The notes: generated from the sequence alone by a model not told the origin. DNA of 64,000 nucleotides from Rhodanobacteraceae bacterium ZG21-1 (GCA_021390615.1 JAJEJU010000024.1:558001-622000); one strand, 5' to 3'; numbered from the stretch's first letter, positions 35,541-44,535 are shown. Program-made: numbers and translations.

Positions 35541-36730
35541 GCCACCGCTCCCGGCACGGCGTCGCCCAGGATCACACAGGCGTTATTGCCGCCGAAGGCG
35601 AACGAGCTGCTCATCAGTCGCCGCGGTCGCGTCTCGGGCAGGCGCTCGCCGGGGCGGACCAGGCGCAGTGCCGGCAGCTCCGCATCGACAGCGCCATCCC
35701 AGACCTGCGGCGGCAGCCGGCCGTCGGCCAGGCTCAGCCAGCAGAACGCCGCCTCCAGCGCGCCGGCCGCGCCCAGCGTGTGGCCGGTCAGCGACTTGCT
35801 GGAGGAGCAGGGCACGCCATGCGGGAACAGCGCGGCGACGGCGCGGCTCTCCATGCTGTCGTTGTGGGTGGTGGCGGTGCCGTGCAGGTTGAGATAGTCG
35901 ATCTGCGCCGGCACCAGTCCGGCCTGGTCCAGCGCGGCGCGCATGGCCTGCAGTGCGCCGACGCCTTCCGGCTCGGGCGAGGACATGTGGTAGGCGTCGG
36001 AACTGGCGCCGCCGCCCAGCCACTGCACCGGACCGGGCTCGCGGCTCATCAGGAACAGCGCGGCCGCCTCGCCGATATTGATGCCGTTGCGATGCGCGGA
36101 GAACGGATTGCAGCGTGCGGGGTCCATCGCACCGAGTGCGTGGAAGCCGTTGAGGGGCAGCCGCGCCAGCGAGTCCGCGCCGCCGCACAGCACGGCGTCG
36201 CACAGGCCCATCTGCAGCAGGCGCTGCGCGCTGATCAGGGCGCGTGCGCCGGCGGTGCAGGCGGTGGAGATCACGTAGCAGGGGCCGGCCAGGTCCAGCC
36301 ATTCGGCGAGGAACTCGGCCGGGCCGGCCAGCTCCTGGTGCTCGTAGCGATAGGCTGGCGGCCACGCGCCGTCGCGGCGCTGTTCGGCGGTGCCCTGGGT
36401 GGCTTCCTCGATGCCGGCCGTGCTGGTGCCGAGCACCACGCCGACCCGCTCGCGGCCGTAGCGGGCGATCGCCGCGCGCAGCTCGGCTTCGATCTCCTGC
36501 GCGGCGGCCAGCGCCAGCTGGTTGCAGCGATTGTCGCGGCGCCTGGCCAGCGCGGGAGGGATCGCCGGCAGCGGGCTGCGCACCGCACCCAGTAGCGGCG
36601 CCGCGTCGGGGATCCAGTCGTTCTCGCTGCGCAGCTGGCTGTCGTCGCCGGCGAACAGCGCGGCGGCCACGGCCTGCTTGCCGGCGCCCAAGGCGCAGGT
36701 CACGCCCAAGGCATTGAGGTAGAGGTTCAT
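35537..36730 (-). CDS. Beta-ketoacyl-ACP synthase (ApeO-like)
   Basis: 397-residue condensing enzyme. The Cys-His-His triad is present: C158 (STACTAGA), H283 (NLHGTATTH) and H317 (SLTGHTLGAAGALE), with the C-terminal SSSFAFGGNNA loop. It should extend the ACP-bound chain with malonyl units. Start ATG 36730 overlaps the methyltransferase stop by 4 bp. In the characterised E. coli-type aryl-polyene system the ApeO ketosynthase works with a chain-length-factor partner (ApeC); such a partner is encoded at 41.1-41.9 kb. Confidence 0.92.
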   Translation of the reverse strand: MNLYLNALGVTCALGAGKQAVAAALFAGDDSQLRSENDWIPDAAPLLGAVRSPLPAIPPALARRRDNRCNQLALAAAQEIEAELRAAIARYGRERVGVVLGTSTAGIEEATQGTAEQRRDGAWPPAYRYEHQELAGPAEFLAEWLDLAGPCYVISTACTAGARALISAQRLLQMGLCDAVLCGGADSLARLPLNGFHALGAMDPARCNPFSAHRNGINIGEAAALFLMSREPGPVQWLGGGASSDAYHMSSPEPEGVGALQAMRAALDQAGLVPAQIDYLNLHGTATTHNDSMESRAVAALFPHGVPCSSSKSLTGHTLGAAGALEAAFCWLSLADGRLPPQVWDGAVDAELPALRLVRPGERLPETRPRRLMSSSFAFGGNNACVILGDAVPGAVA

Positions 36731-37458
36731 GCAGCCGTGCGCGGCTTGCGCGCGGCGACGTTGACCAGGGTTTCCTCGCGCTGGCCAGGCGGCGGCGGCC
36801 GGCGCAGCTTCCAGCGCTCGAGCAGGCCGAAATCGCGCGAGCGGCTCCACCACAGATAGGGATAGGAGACGTTGCGCGGTTCGAACTCGAAGCCCTGGCC
36901 GCGCAGCATGTCGAGGTAGCCCTCGGCGCTCTTCTGCACGTGCATCGGATGGCGGAAGAACCAGCGGATCACCCAGGTGTCGATGTACGCCTTGGTCGAC
37001 TCGGCGAACAGCAGCAGGCCGCCGGGCCGCAGCACGCGCCAGAACTCGGCCAGTGCCTGCTCCTGCTCGACCAGGTGATGGAAGGTCTGGTGGCAGAACA
37101 CGATGTCAGCGCTGGCGTCGGGCAGCTCGATGCGCGCGCAGTCGGCGCTCTGCAGATCCACCGTCAGGCCTTGCGCGGTGGCTTCGGCGCGCGCGCACTC
37201 GAGGCTGTGCGGGTCGGCATCCAGGCCGATCATCCGCGCGGGGCGGAACGCCTCGTGCAGCAGACGGAACGACTTGCCCTGGCCGCAGCCGGCATCCAGC
37301 AGCACGCCGCCCTGCGGCAGCGGCGCGCCGATCAGGCGCTTGAGATCCTCGATCGCCACGCGCAGCACGTGATGCTGCCAGGTATGCGTGGCGAGAAAGC
37401 GGAAGCCGAGGCGGGTTTCCTCGACGTAGGTCGGACTGGCGTAGTTCATAGGTCCCAT
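36727..37458 (-). CDS. SAM-dependent methyltransferase
   Basis: 243-residue class I methyltransferase. Motif I is VLLDAGCGQGKSFRLL, the acidic residue of motif II is in MIGLDADPHS, and CHQTFHHLVEQ and VLRPGGLLLFAE follow. In aryl-polyene loci a methyltransferase decorates the aryl head group, the likely role here. Two ATGs are close: 37458 (MGPMNYASP) and 37449 (MNYASP); neither has an ideal ribosome site. It is the first gene after the 290-bp gap in the cluster and overlaps the ketosynthase downstream. Confidence 0.85.
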   Translation of the reverse strand: MGPMNYASPTYVEETRLGFRFLATHTWQHHVLRVAIEDLKRLIGAPLPQGGVLLDAGCGQGKSFRLLHEAFRPARMIGLDADPHSLECARAEATAQGLTVDLQSADCARIELPDASADIVFCHQTFHHLVEQEQALAEFWRVLRPGGLLLFAESTKAYIDTWVIRWFFRHPMHVQKSAEGYLDMLRGQGFEFEPRNVSYPYLWWSRSRDFGLLERWKLRRPPPPGQREETLVNVAARKPRTAA

Positions 37459-37747
37459 GTTTGATCTTCGCATCCAGGGAGGCATGCAAAACCTTGAGCA
37501 GCGCGGTCATGCACGGCCGCGCCTTGATGCTTGCATTCGAGGGCGAATGCAAGCCCGATGGATGGCGTCTTCGCGAAAGATCGCTCCGCAGCTCGTGTCC
37601 GCAGCGATGCAGGCAAGATCGACGACAGACACGGCCAGAACCCGGCACTGTCGAGGACCGCCGGCGCACTCGCGCGTGAACACGAAGATCTGCGCCGACA
37701 TCGATGGCCGCGTCTGATCGACTCCTGCCGCAGCGAATGCCATGCCG
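37459..37747. other. Intra-cluster gap with a perfect hairpin
   Basis: 289 bp with no credible gene between thioesterase and methyltransferase, which are otherwise in a run of overlapping genes. GCTTGCATTCG (37529-37539) and CGAATGCAAGC (37544-37554) form a perfect 11-bp stem with a 4-nt loop. No T-run follows on either strand, so it is not a standard terminator. It could be a processing, attenuation or binding site dividing the cluster into two expression units. Confidence 0.6.
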
Positions 37748-38182
37748 TCATGCCAGTGCACTCAGCTGCCGTTCGACCGCATCGATCAAGATCTGCGGCG
37801 ACGCCAGCTGCATCACGCCGTCGGCAAGGCCGACCGCCACCTGCACTGTGCTGGCGCGGGTCATGCGCTCGCCGCTCTGCGCGTCGCTCACCAGGTAGTG
37901 GATCTTCAGGCGATTGCGCCATTCCACCAGGTCGGCGCGCACGCTCAGGCGCTGGCCGAAGTGCGCGGCGCGTGCGTAGCGCACCTGCAGATCGATCACC
38001 GGCCAGACGTAGCCGGTTTCCTTCATGCGCTCGTAGTTGTAGCCGACGCGGTCGAGCAGCACGCAGCGGGCGACCTCGAAATACTTCACGTAGTGGCCGT
38101 GCCACACCATGTCGGCCGAGTCGACGTCGAAGAACGGCACGACCACTTCGGTCTCGGCATGCAGCGCGCCGCGGCTACGCAT
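37748..38182 (-). CDS. Acyl-CoA/ACP thioesterase (4-hydroxybenzoyl-CoA thioesterase type; ApeK-like)
   Basis: 144-residue hotdog protein. FFDVDSADMVWHGHYVKYFEVAR is split here as FFDVDSADMVWHGHYVKY and FEVAR; it contains the catalytic Asp and HGHYxKYFE signature of 4HBT thioesterases. In aryl-polyene loci such an enzyme (ApeK) removes intermediates from the carrier protein. Start 38182 overlaps the acyltransferase stop by 8 bp. Confidence 0.88.
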   Translation of the reverse strand: MRSRGALHAETEVVVPFFDVDSADMVWHGHYVKYFEVARCVLLDRVGYNYERMKETGYVWPVIDLQVRYARAAHFGQRLSVRADLVEWRNRLKIHYLVSDAQSGERMTRASTVQVAVGLADGVMQLASPQILIDAVERQLSALA

Positions 38183-39143
38183 CGGGCTCTCCCTGCGGCG
38201 CCGGTGGCTGCCAGTACGCATAGAAATTGAACCACTGCTGCGGCGCCAGCAGGCACCACTGCGCCAGCCGTTCGGCGTAGCGCTGCACCCAGCCTTCGAT
38301 CGTCGCGTCGCGCTGCCCGCGCGCCCACGCCGGATCGTCGATGAAGCGCTCCAGGTGAATCTGGTAGCGCCCGTCGATCTTCAGGCAGCACATCAGGTTC
38401 ACCGGACAGCGCAGCAGGCCGGCCATCAGCCATGGCCCCTGCGGGAACGCCGCCGGATGGCCTAGGAAATCCACCGCCACGCTGCGTCCGCCGTGCAGCG
38501 GCACGCGGTCGCCGGCGATCGCCAGCCACTCGCCGCGATCCAGCCGCTGGGCCAGGTCGAGCATCAGCGCAGGGTCCAGCTCGCTGACCTGGATCAGGCG
38601 TAGCCGCTGCTCGCCGGCCTCGCCGAGCAGGCGGTTGAAATGGGCCACGTGGCGGGTGTGCACCAGCACGTTCAGTGGCACCCGCTCGCCCAGCTCGGCC
38701 AGCGCGCGGCAGACGTCGAGATTGCCCAGGTGGGTGCCGACCAGGATCTGCCCGCGGCCGTGCTGGCGGCCCTGCACCAGTTGCGGGCGCAGGCTGCCGG
38801 GATCGAGCAGCTGTACCTGGTCCAGGCGCAGGCGGCCGCCCCACACGTCCAGACGGTCCAGCAGGCAGTCGGCGAAGGCCATGAACTGGCCGAACACGCG
38901 GCCGGTGGTCGGGCGCAGTTCGTCGCGGCCGCTCCAGTCCGCCAGGTAGTCGTGGTACTGGGCGATGTTGCGGCGGGCCTGGCGTCCGGTGAGGAAGAAA
39001 TACAGCACGATCAGGTGCAGCACCGGCGACAGCAGCCGGCGTCCGAAGCGGCGCGCGGCGAACGCGGTGAGGCGCATCAGCAGCAGGCTGCCGCGCTCGC
39101 GCTGCAGCGACCAGTGGCGCCCGGCGGCGCTTGCCTCAGCCAT
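38175..39143 (-). CDS. LpxL/HtrB-type acyltransferase
   Basis: 322-residue lysophospholipid/lipid A acyltransferase-family protein. The H-x4-D catalytic motif is in GTHLGNLDVCRAL, followed by LNVLVHTRHVAHFNRLL, GEWLAIAGDRVP and the FPQGPWLMAG strand, all typical of PF03279. An N-terminal amphipathic or membrane segment (VLHLIVLYFFLTG) anchors it. It probably transfers the finished polyene (or a fatty acyl) onto the lipid part of the pigment. ATG 39143 is preferred; ATG 39149 is 6 nt upstream in frame. It overlaps both neighbours. Confidence 0.88.
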   Translation of the reverse strand: MAEASAAGRHWSLQRERGSLLLMRLTAFAARRFGRRLLSPVLHLIVLYFFLTGRQARRNIAQYHDYLADWSGRDELRPTTGRVFGQFMAFADCLLDRLDVWGGRLRLDQVQLLDPGSLRPQLVQGRQHGRGQILVGTHLGNLDVCRALAELGERVPLNVLVHTRHVAHFNRLLGEAGEQRLRLIQVSELDPALMLDLAQRLDRGEWLAIAGDRVPLHGGRSVAVDFLGHPAAFPQGPWLMAGLLRCPVNLMCCLKIDGRYQIHLERFIDDPAWARGQRDATIEGWVQRYAERLAQWCLLAPQQWFNFYAYWQPPAPQGEPDA

Positions 39144-39507
39144 GTGCATTCCCCACCAACAGGCGTCCGGAGGAATACATGATATCGCCGCGCGAATAAC
39201 TGAAATGCAGCTTGCCGCGCGCATCCGTGCGCAGGCTCAGCTGCACGCGATCGCCTGGACGCAGCAGTTGCTGGAACTTCAGCGCCTCCATGCTGCGGCA
39301 GGTGAGGGAGGTGCCCAGACGCTGCGCGGCCAGGGCCAGCGCCCAGGCGATCTGCACGGCGCCTGGCAGCACCGGCGCCTGCGGGAAATGGCCGTCGAAA
39401 TAGCGCAGCTCGGCCGGCACTTCCAGCTCCAGCAGCCAGGCCTCGCCGTCGCGGCGCTCGTGCAGCAGCCGCGCCTCGGTAGGGCGCGTGGCCGGCGCCG
39501 CGTTCAT
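39136..39507 (-). CDS. FabA/FabZ-like hotdog dehydratase (ApeI-like)
   Basis: 123 residues. YFDGHFPQAPVLPGAVQIAW carries the hotdog dehydratase signature H-F-P-x-x-P-V-L-P-G with its catalytic His. It is the second dehydratase of the cluster and differs from the ApeP-like one at 35 kb. Start 39507 overlaps the upstream membrane protein by 4 bp. In homologous loci the corresponding protein is ApeI. Confidence 0.88.
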   Translation of the reverse strand: MNAAPATRPTEARLLHERRDGEAWLLELEVPAELRYFDGHFPQAPVLPGAVQIAWALALAAQRLGTSLTCRSMEALKFQQLLRPGDRVQLSLRTDARGKLHFSYSRGDIMYSSGRLLVGNAHG

Positions 39508-40052
39508 GCCGCCACCACCTGCAGGCGTCGGCGCAGCAGCCATTCGCCGCCGAGCAGGGCGCCCATGATGAAGTACACGATCAGGCTGTTGTACAGCGTC
39601 CACCATTGCAGCGAAGCCCACAGCGTGAGCGCCGCGGAGACCGCGCCGTTGAACACGAAGAAGGCCACCCACACCCAGGTGACCTTGCGCGTGTACGACA
39701 CCGCGTGCGCCGGGAAGTCCGGCGTGGTGGCGCGCGCGATGCGCTCCACCAGCGGCGGCCCGTAGCGCAGGCTCAGCCCGAAGGTGGCCAGCAGCAGCAG
39801 GCTGATCAGGGTGGGATACCAGCGCAGCAGGAAGGCTTCGCCGCTCAGGCCCAGCAGCACACAGTAGCCCAGCGCGGTGCCCAGCATCCACAGCCCGCCG
39901 GGCTGGCGCCGCAGGGCGGGCGCGCGCACCAGCCAGATCGCGGCCAGCACCAGGGCGAACTGCGGCGGCGCGATGCGGTTCACCCCGAAATACACCACGA
40001 ACGGATACAGCACGCCGACCAGCGGCAGCAGCAGGGAGCTCAGCCGGCGCAT
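39504..40052 (-). CDS. Polytopic membrane protein of the polyene cluster (COG4648-like)
   Basis: 182 residues, almost all hydrophobic, with about five membrane helices. VSYTRKVTWVWVAFFVFNG resembles the conserved core of COG4648-type putative membrane proteins found in aryl-polyene loci (ApeG position). Role unknown; a part in head-group handling or export is possible. It overlaps ACP by 13 bp and the dehydratase by 4 bp, so it is firmly in the operon. Confidence 0.82.
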   Translation of the reverse strand: MRRLSSLLLPLVGVLYPFVVYFGVNRIAPPQFALVLAAIWLVRAPALRRQPGGLWMLGTALGYCVLLGLSGEAFLLRWYPTLISLLLLATFGLSLRYGPPLVERIARATTPDFPAHAVSYTRKVTWVWVAFFVFNGAVSAALTLWASLQWWTLYNSLIVYFIMGALLGGEWLLRRRLQVVAA

Positions 40053-40327
40053 GCGGCCTGCTGCTGCGTCTCGACGAAGGCGGCCAGGCTGGCCACGGTG
40101 GCGAAGTGCCGGCGCGCATCCTTGTCGTCCGAGGCGATCCGGATCGCGTAGCGCTTCTGCAGCGCCAGCGCCAGCTCGAGCGCGTCCACCGAGTCCAGTC
40201 CCAGGCCCTGGCCGAACAGCGGCTGCTCGGGCGGGATGTCTGCCGGCGTGAGGTCCTCGAGGTTCAGCGTATCGATGATCAGCTGGGCGATTTCCTGTTG
40301 CAGGGCGGTCGAGGCCGGTGCGTTCAT
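40040..40327 (-). CDS. Acyl carrier protein 2 (ApeF-like)
   Basis: 95-residue carrier protein. The phosphopantetheine serine is in GLGLDSVDALEL. It is one of two carriers in the cluster, the other being at 49.6-49.9 kb; aryl-polyene systems use two (ApeE/ApeF). Start ATG 40327 overlaps the acyltransferase stop by 4 bp. A phosphopantetheinyl transferase would be needed and is not in the window. Confidence 0.93.
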   Translation of the reverse strand: MNAPASTALQQEIAQLIIDTLNLEDLTPADIPPEQPLFGQGLGLDSVDALELALALQKRYAIRIASDDKDARRHFATVASLAAFVETQQQAACAG

Positions 40328-41130
40328 GAGCAGGCGAGTTCCTTGAGATAAAGCTGGTGCAGATATTGATTGAGCCGGCGCGAGGCGATCGGCGGCGGGG
40401 CGTCCGCGGCGAAGCGGGCAGGGTCGATGTCGGCACCCACGCGCAGGCGCACTTCGAAGCGGCGGTCGGGAATGCGGTACCACGGCTCGGCCTTGGTCAG
40501 CGTGGTCGGCTCCACCGTGATGAACACCGGCGTCACCACCTGCGCGCCGCGCAGCGCGATCGCCGCGGCGCCGCGGTGGAACTGCGGCGACTGCCCGGGC
40601 GTGGTGCGGGTGCCTTCGGGAAACACGATCAGGGTCTGGCCGTCGCGCAGCACCTGGGCGGACTGCTCCAGCATCTCCGGGCTGCCGTCGTTGCTGATGT
40701 ACTGCGCCATCGACACCGGGCCGCGGGTGAACGGATTGCGGAACAGGCTCTGCTTCACCACGCAGTTGGCGTCGCGGATCTGCGAGCCCAGGAACACCAC
40801 GTCGATCAGCGAGGGATGGTTGGCCACGATCATCTGGCCCGGCCGGCCCAGCCGCTCGACGCCGTCCACGCGGAAGCGCAGCACGCCGGTGCGGTACATG
40901 AACTGCACGTGCAGGTAGAAGGCGCGGCTGATCACCGCGCGCGCGCGGCGCCGGCGCGCCAGCGCGCCGCCGGGCAGGCAGCGCAGCAGCGGCGGCACCA
41001 GCAGGCCGAGCAGCAGGCCGCCGAGGCCGAACAGCACGAAGCTGGCGCCGGTCGCGCACAGCCGCCATGGCCAGGCGTCGCGGCGTTGTTTCAGCGGGTA
41101 CGCTGCCAATTCCATTGGCGTGTTTTCCAT
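40324..41130 (-). CDS. PlsC-type 1-acylglycerol-3-phosphate acyltransferase
   Basis: 268 residues. After an N-terminal membrane segment (about 25-50) it shows the acyltransferase motifs NHPSLID (H-x4-D), then LFRNPFTRGPVS, VFPEGTRTTPGQ and TPVFITVEP. PlsC-like proteins are regular members of aryl-polyene loci (ApeD position), where they are thought to attach lipid. The ATG at 41130 has GGAG upstream and overlaps the chain-length-factor gene by 40 bp, a longer overlap than elsewhere in the cluster; ATG 41115 is an alternative with a 25-bp overlap. Confidence 0.9.
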   Translation of the reverse strand: MENTPMELAAYPLKQRRDAWPWRLCATGASFVLFGLGGLLLGLLVPPLLRCLPGGALARRRRARAVISRAFYLHVQFMYRTGVLRFRVDGVERLGRPGQMIVANHPSLIDVVFLGSQIRDANCVVKQSLFRNPFTRGPVSMAQYISNDGSPEMLEQSAQVLRDGQTLIVFPEGTRTTPGQSPQFHRGAAAIALRGAQVVTPVFITVEPTTLTKAEPWYRIPDRRFEVRLRVGADIDPARFAADAPPPIASRRLNQYLHQLYLKELACS

Positions 41131-41888
41131 ACGTGCTCCAGTGACGACTCGCGGACTAGCAGGGCACGGAGAAAGTCCAGCGCATGCGGCCAGGCGCAGC
41201 GCTCCGCGTCCGGCACGGCCGGCGCGTGGGCGGATGAGCGAAGGCGCAGCAGCCAGTCGCTGCCGTCCTGCGCGTCTTCCGCTGGTGCGACTCTCCCCAG
41301 CCGCAAAGCGACAGCATACGAGAAGGGCACGTCTGTGATCCAGTCCGCATAAGCGCTGTGCGGCGATTCCTCGGCCACCACCACCAGCGCCGCCGACGCG
41401 CCGGCAGCCAGCTGCATGGCGCCTTCCAGCACGGCGTGTTCGAAGGTGTCGGCCTCGCCGGCCAGCGCCACCGACTCGCCGCGCTGGCCGCGCAGGATCG
41501 ACCACTGGCCGGCGATGGCGTTGTGCACCGACAGGCCGAACTGGGTGGGCGACAGCGGCTGGCGGTCGACGATTTCGCCGAGCAGGGCATAGGTGCGCGG
41601 GGTTTCGCCATGGCGCGAGCCGAACACGAAGGGCAACTGCTCGTGCTCGCCGCACAGCGGCCAGGCCACGTCCATGGTCATGCGCGCCAGTCGGCTGAGC
41701 CGGCGCCGCTGCATGGTCGGCAGGAAGGCGCAGGCCGGCTGCGCCTGTTCGGCATCGGGCCGCATCTGCGGTGCCGCGGCCCAGGCCTGCCAGGCCGCGA
41801 CGTCTTCCAGGCCGGGCGCCCAGGCGCGCCATTGCTCGATGCGCAGCGCCAGGCCGTCGGCCGGGTTTGCAGGCGTGGGCGCCGTCAT
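41091..41888 (-). CDS. Chain-length-factor-like beta-ketoacyl synthase (ApeC-like)
   Basis: 265-residue truncated ketosynthase fold (PF13723 type). Segments FVFGSRHGETPRTYALL and PTQFGLSVHNAIAGQWSI are recognisable. No active-site cysteine is present where a full ketosynthase has one, so it should be a non-catalytic partner that sets chain length, as ApeC does for ApeO. The stop lies within the PlsC-like gene start and the start overlaps the upstream ketosynthase by 4 bp. Confidence 0.9.
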   Translation of the reverse strand: MTAPTPANPADGLALRIEQWRAWAPGLEDVAAWQAWAAAPQMRPDAEQAQPACAFLPTMQRRRLSRLARMTMDVAWPLCGEHEQLPFVFGSRHGETPRTYALLGEIVDRQPLSPTQFGLSVHNAIAGQWSILRGQRGESVALAGEADTFEHAVLEGAMQLAAGASAALVVVAEESPHSAYADWITDVPFSYAVALRLGRVAPAEDAQDGSDWLLRLRSSAHAPAVPDAERCAWPHALDFLRALLVRESSLEHVWKTRQWNWQRTR

Positions 41889-43135
41889 GCCGAGGCGTCC
41901 TCGGCGCAGCGGCGGAACAGCAGGGCGGCGCAGCTGCCGCCGAAGCCGAAGCTGTTGGACAGCACGCTGTCGATGCGCTGCGCGCGGTTCTCGCGCAGCA
42001 GCGGCGCATCTTCGAAGTCGGGGTCCAGCGCGGCGATGCCGCCGCCGGCGGCGAGGAAATCGTGCTGCATCATCAGCAGCGCGGCCACCGCGTCCAGCGC
42101 GCCGGCGGCGCCGGGCGCATGGCCGCTCAGCCGCTTGATCGAGGACAGCGGCGGCACCGGCGCGCCGCGCTCGGCGAACACTGCGCGGATCGCCTGCCAT
42201 TCGGCCAGGTCGCCCTGCGGGGTGGAGCAGGCGTGCGCGTTGACGTAGTCGGGCAGGCTGCCGGCGCGCGCCAGCGCCTGCCGCATCGCGCGGGCGATGC
42301 CTTCGGCGCCGGGGCCGACCATGCTGGCGGCGTCGGTGCAGGCGCCGTAGCCGGCCAGCTCGGCCAGCACGGCGGCGCCACGCGTGCGGGCGTGCTCCAG
42401 CGATTCCAGCACCAGCACGGCGGCGCCGCCGGCCAGGGCGAAGCCGTCGCGGTCGCGGTCGTAGGGGCGCGAGGCGAGGCCGGGATCGTGCTGCGGCGAC
42501 AGCGCGCCCATCGCGTCGAACCACATCGCGGTGCTGTCGTGCAGCTCCTCGGCGCCGCCGGTGATCACCACGCTCTGGCGGCCGAGCTGGATCAGCTCCA
42601 TCGCCTGGCCGATCGCGTGTGCCGCGCTGGTGCAGGCCGAGCTGACCGTGTAGCTGACCCCGCCGATGCCGAAGGCATGCGCGGTGCTGGCGCTGAGCGC
42701 GCTGCTCATGCCGCGCGGCACGATGAAGGGCGACAGCTTGGCGACGCCCTTGGCGCGATGGCTGGCCAGCGCTTCCTCGTGCTCGCTCAGCGCGGCGCCG
42801 CCGCCCAGGACCAGGCCGCAGTCCTCGTCGCCGAGGCGTTCCGGCGCTAGCGCCGATTGCGCCATCGCTTCCTGGATCGCGTACCAGGCGTACAGGCCCG
42901 GCGCCGACAGGAAACGGCGCAGCTTGCGCGGCGGCTCCGTCAGGCCCTCCAGCGAGACCGGCCCGCCGATGCGGCTGCGCAGGCCCAGCGCGGCGAAGCC
43001 CGGCATCGCGCGCAGGCCGCTGCGCCCGTGGCGCAGCGCGTCGAGCAGGGCGGCATTGCCCTGGCCCAGGCAGCTCAGCGAGCCCAGGCCGGTGACCACC
43101 ACTCGCGGCAGGCCGTTGGCGTTGAGCAGGTTCAT
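41885..43135 (-). CDS. Beta-ketoacyl-ACP synthase (second ketosynthase)
   Basis: 416 residues. C168 (VSSACTSAAHAI) and H339 (RLSGHAPGAAGALD) are in place, but the first active-site His region reads NAHACSTPQGD (H301) instead of the usual HGT-x-T, a notable deviation. The C-terminal SNSFGFGGSCA loop is normal. The stop overlaps the chain-length-factor start by 4 bp, suggesting these two may pair, though the ApeO-like enzyme at 36 kb is the partner by analogy. It directly follows another ketosynthase (1-bp overlap), a probable duplication. Confidence 0.9.
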   Translation of the reverse strand: MNLLNANGLPRVVVTGLGSLSCLGQGNAALLDALRHGRSGLRAMPGFAALGLRSRIGGPVSLEGLTEPPRKLRRFLSAPGLYAWYAIQEAMAQSALAPERLGDEDCGLVLGGGAALSEHEEALASHRAKGVAKLSPFIVPRGMSSALSASTAHAFGIGGVSYTVSSACTSAAHAIGQAMELIQLGRQSVVITGGAEELHDSTAMWFDAMGALSPQHDPGLASRPYDRDRDGFALAGGAAVLVLESLEHARTRGAAVLAELAGYGACTDAASMVGPGAEGIARAMRQALARAGSLPDYVNAHACSTPQGDLAEWQAIRAVFAERGAPVPPLSSIKRLSGHAPGAAGALDAVAALLMMQHDFLAAGGGIAALDPDFEDAPLLRENRAQRIDSVLSNSFGFGGSCAALLFRRCAEDASA

Positions 43136-44376
43136 CAGTCGACGGCCCGAAAGATCAGCGAGGTGTTGATGCCGCCGAAGGCGAAGTTGTTGCTCATCAC
43201 GTACTCGGTGCTGAACCGGCGTTCGCTGCCGACGATGTAGTCCAGCTCGCCGCAGTCCGGATCGATCTCGTCGAGGTTGATGGTGGGCGCGAACCAGCCC
43301 TCGCGCATCATGCGCACCGCCCACCACGCCTCCAGCGCGCCGCAGGCGCCGAGGGTATGGCCGACGTAGCTCTTCATCGAGCTGATCGGCACGTGCGCGC
43401 CGAGCACGCTGGCGGTGGCCTGGCTCTCGGCCACGTCGCCGCGGTCGGTGGCGGTGCCGTGCGCGCTGACGTAGCCGATCGCTTCCGCCGGCAGGCTGGC
43501 GTCCTGCAGCGCCAGGCGCATCGCCACGGCCATGGTGTCGCGGGTCGGCTGGGTGATGTGGTTGCCGTCGGAGTTGCAGCCGAAGCCGATCACTTCGGCG
43601 TGGATGGTCGCGCCGCGCGCCTTGGCGTGCTCGTACTCCTCCAGCACCAGGCTGGTCGCGCCTTCGCCCACCACCAGGCCGTCGCGGCGACGGTCGAACG
43701 GGCGCGGGGTGAGCTGCGGCTCGTCGTTGCGCGTGCTGGTGGCGAACAAGGTGTCGAACACCGCCGCGCCGGGGCCGGACAATTCCTCCGCGCCGCCGCA
43801 CAGCATCAGCGTCTGCTTGCCCTGCTGGATCGCCTCGTAGGCGTAGCCGATCGCCTGGCTGCCCGAGGTGCAGGCGCTCGAGGTCGGAATGATGCGGCCC
43901 TTCAGCCCGAAGAACACGCCGACGTTCACCGCCGTGGTGTGCGCCATCATCTGGATGTAGCTGGTGGCGGTGACGCCCTGCATCGAACCGGTGTCCAGCA
44001 TGCGGCCCATCACCCGCACCGGCTCCACGCTGCCGCCGGACGAGCCGTAGGCCACGCCCATGCGGCCGTCGCGGATCGCGGCGGCGTCCTGCGACGTGCC
44101 GTCGTACAGCCCGGCATCCTGCAGCGCACGCTCGCTGGCGGCCACCGCCAGCTGCGCCACCCGACCCATCGAGCGCAGCTGCTGGCGCGGCCAGCGCGGC
44201 ACCTCGAAATCGTCCACCGGGCAGCCGAGCCGGCCGTTGAGCGCCTCGAAATAATCCCATTCCGGCATCCGCCGCACCGCGTTGCGCCCTTCGCGCAGGC
44301 GCGCCGCGATGCTGGCCCAGTCGTGGCCCAGCGGGGTGATGCCGCCCATGCCGGTGATGACGACGCGCTTCCTCAC
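43135..44376 (-). CDS. FabF-like beta-ketoacyl-ACP synthase (ApeR-like)
   Basis: 413 residues with all catalytic residues: C169 (TSSACTSGSQ), H306 (SAHGTATDRGD), H340 (SYVGHTLGACGALE) and the SNNFAFGGINTS loop. Start RKRVVITGMGGITPLG is textbook FabF. It may prime or begin elongation of the polyene (ApeR-type). It is the first gene downstream of the 1.35-kb repeat block, 1 bp overlap with the next ketosynthase. Confidence 0.94.
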   Translation of the reverse strand: MRKRVVITGMGGITPLGHDWASIAARLREGRNAVRRMPEWDYFEALNGRLGCPVDDFEVPRWPRQQLRSMGRVAQLAVAASERALQDAGLYDGTSQDAAAIRDGRMGVAYGSSGGSVEPVRVMGRMLDTGSMQGVTATSYIQMMAHTTAVNVGVFFGLKGRIIPTSSACTSGSQAIGYAYEAIQQGKQTLMLCGGAEELSGPGAAVFDTLFATSTRNDEPQLTPRPFDRRRDGLVVGEGATSLVLEEYEHAKARGATIHAEVIGFGCNSDGNHITQPTRDTMAVAMRLALQDASLPAEAIGYVSAHGTATDRGDVAESQATASVLGAHVPISSMKSYVGHTLGACGALEAWWAVRMMREGWFAPTINLDEIDPDCGELDYIVGSERRFSTEYVMSNNFAFGGINTSLIFRAVD

Positions 44377-44535
44377 GAGAGTGCTCCTGGGGTGTTGCCA
44401 ATTTTGGATTGCATGCCAATTTTTGGTTGGCGTGTTTGGGGTGTGGTGGCGTGTTCTCGGGCACCCGCCGACGCATGAGCTGCTTCCGCCGGGTTGTCCT
44501 GGCGAAGCGCTGTTGCTGTGGCTTCAGAGATTTTC

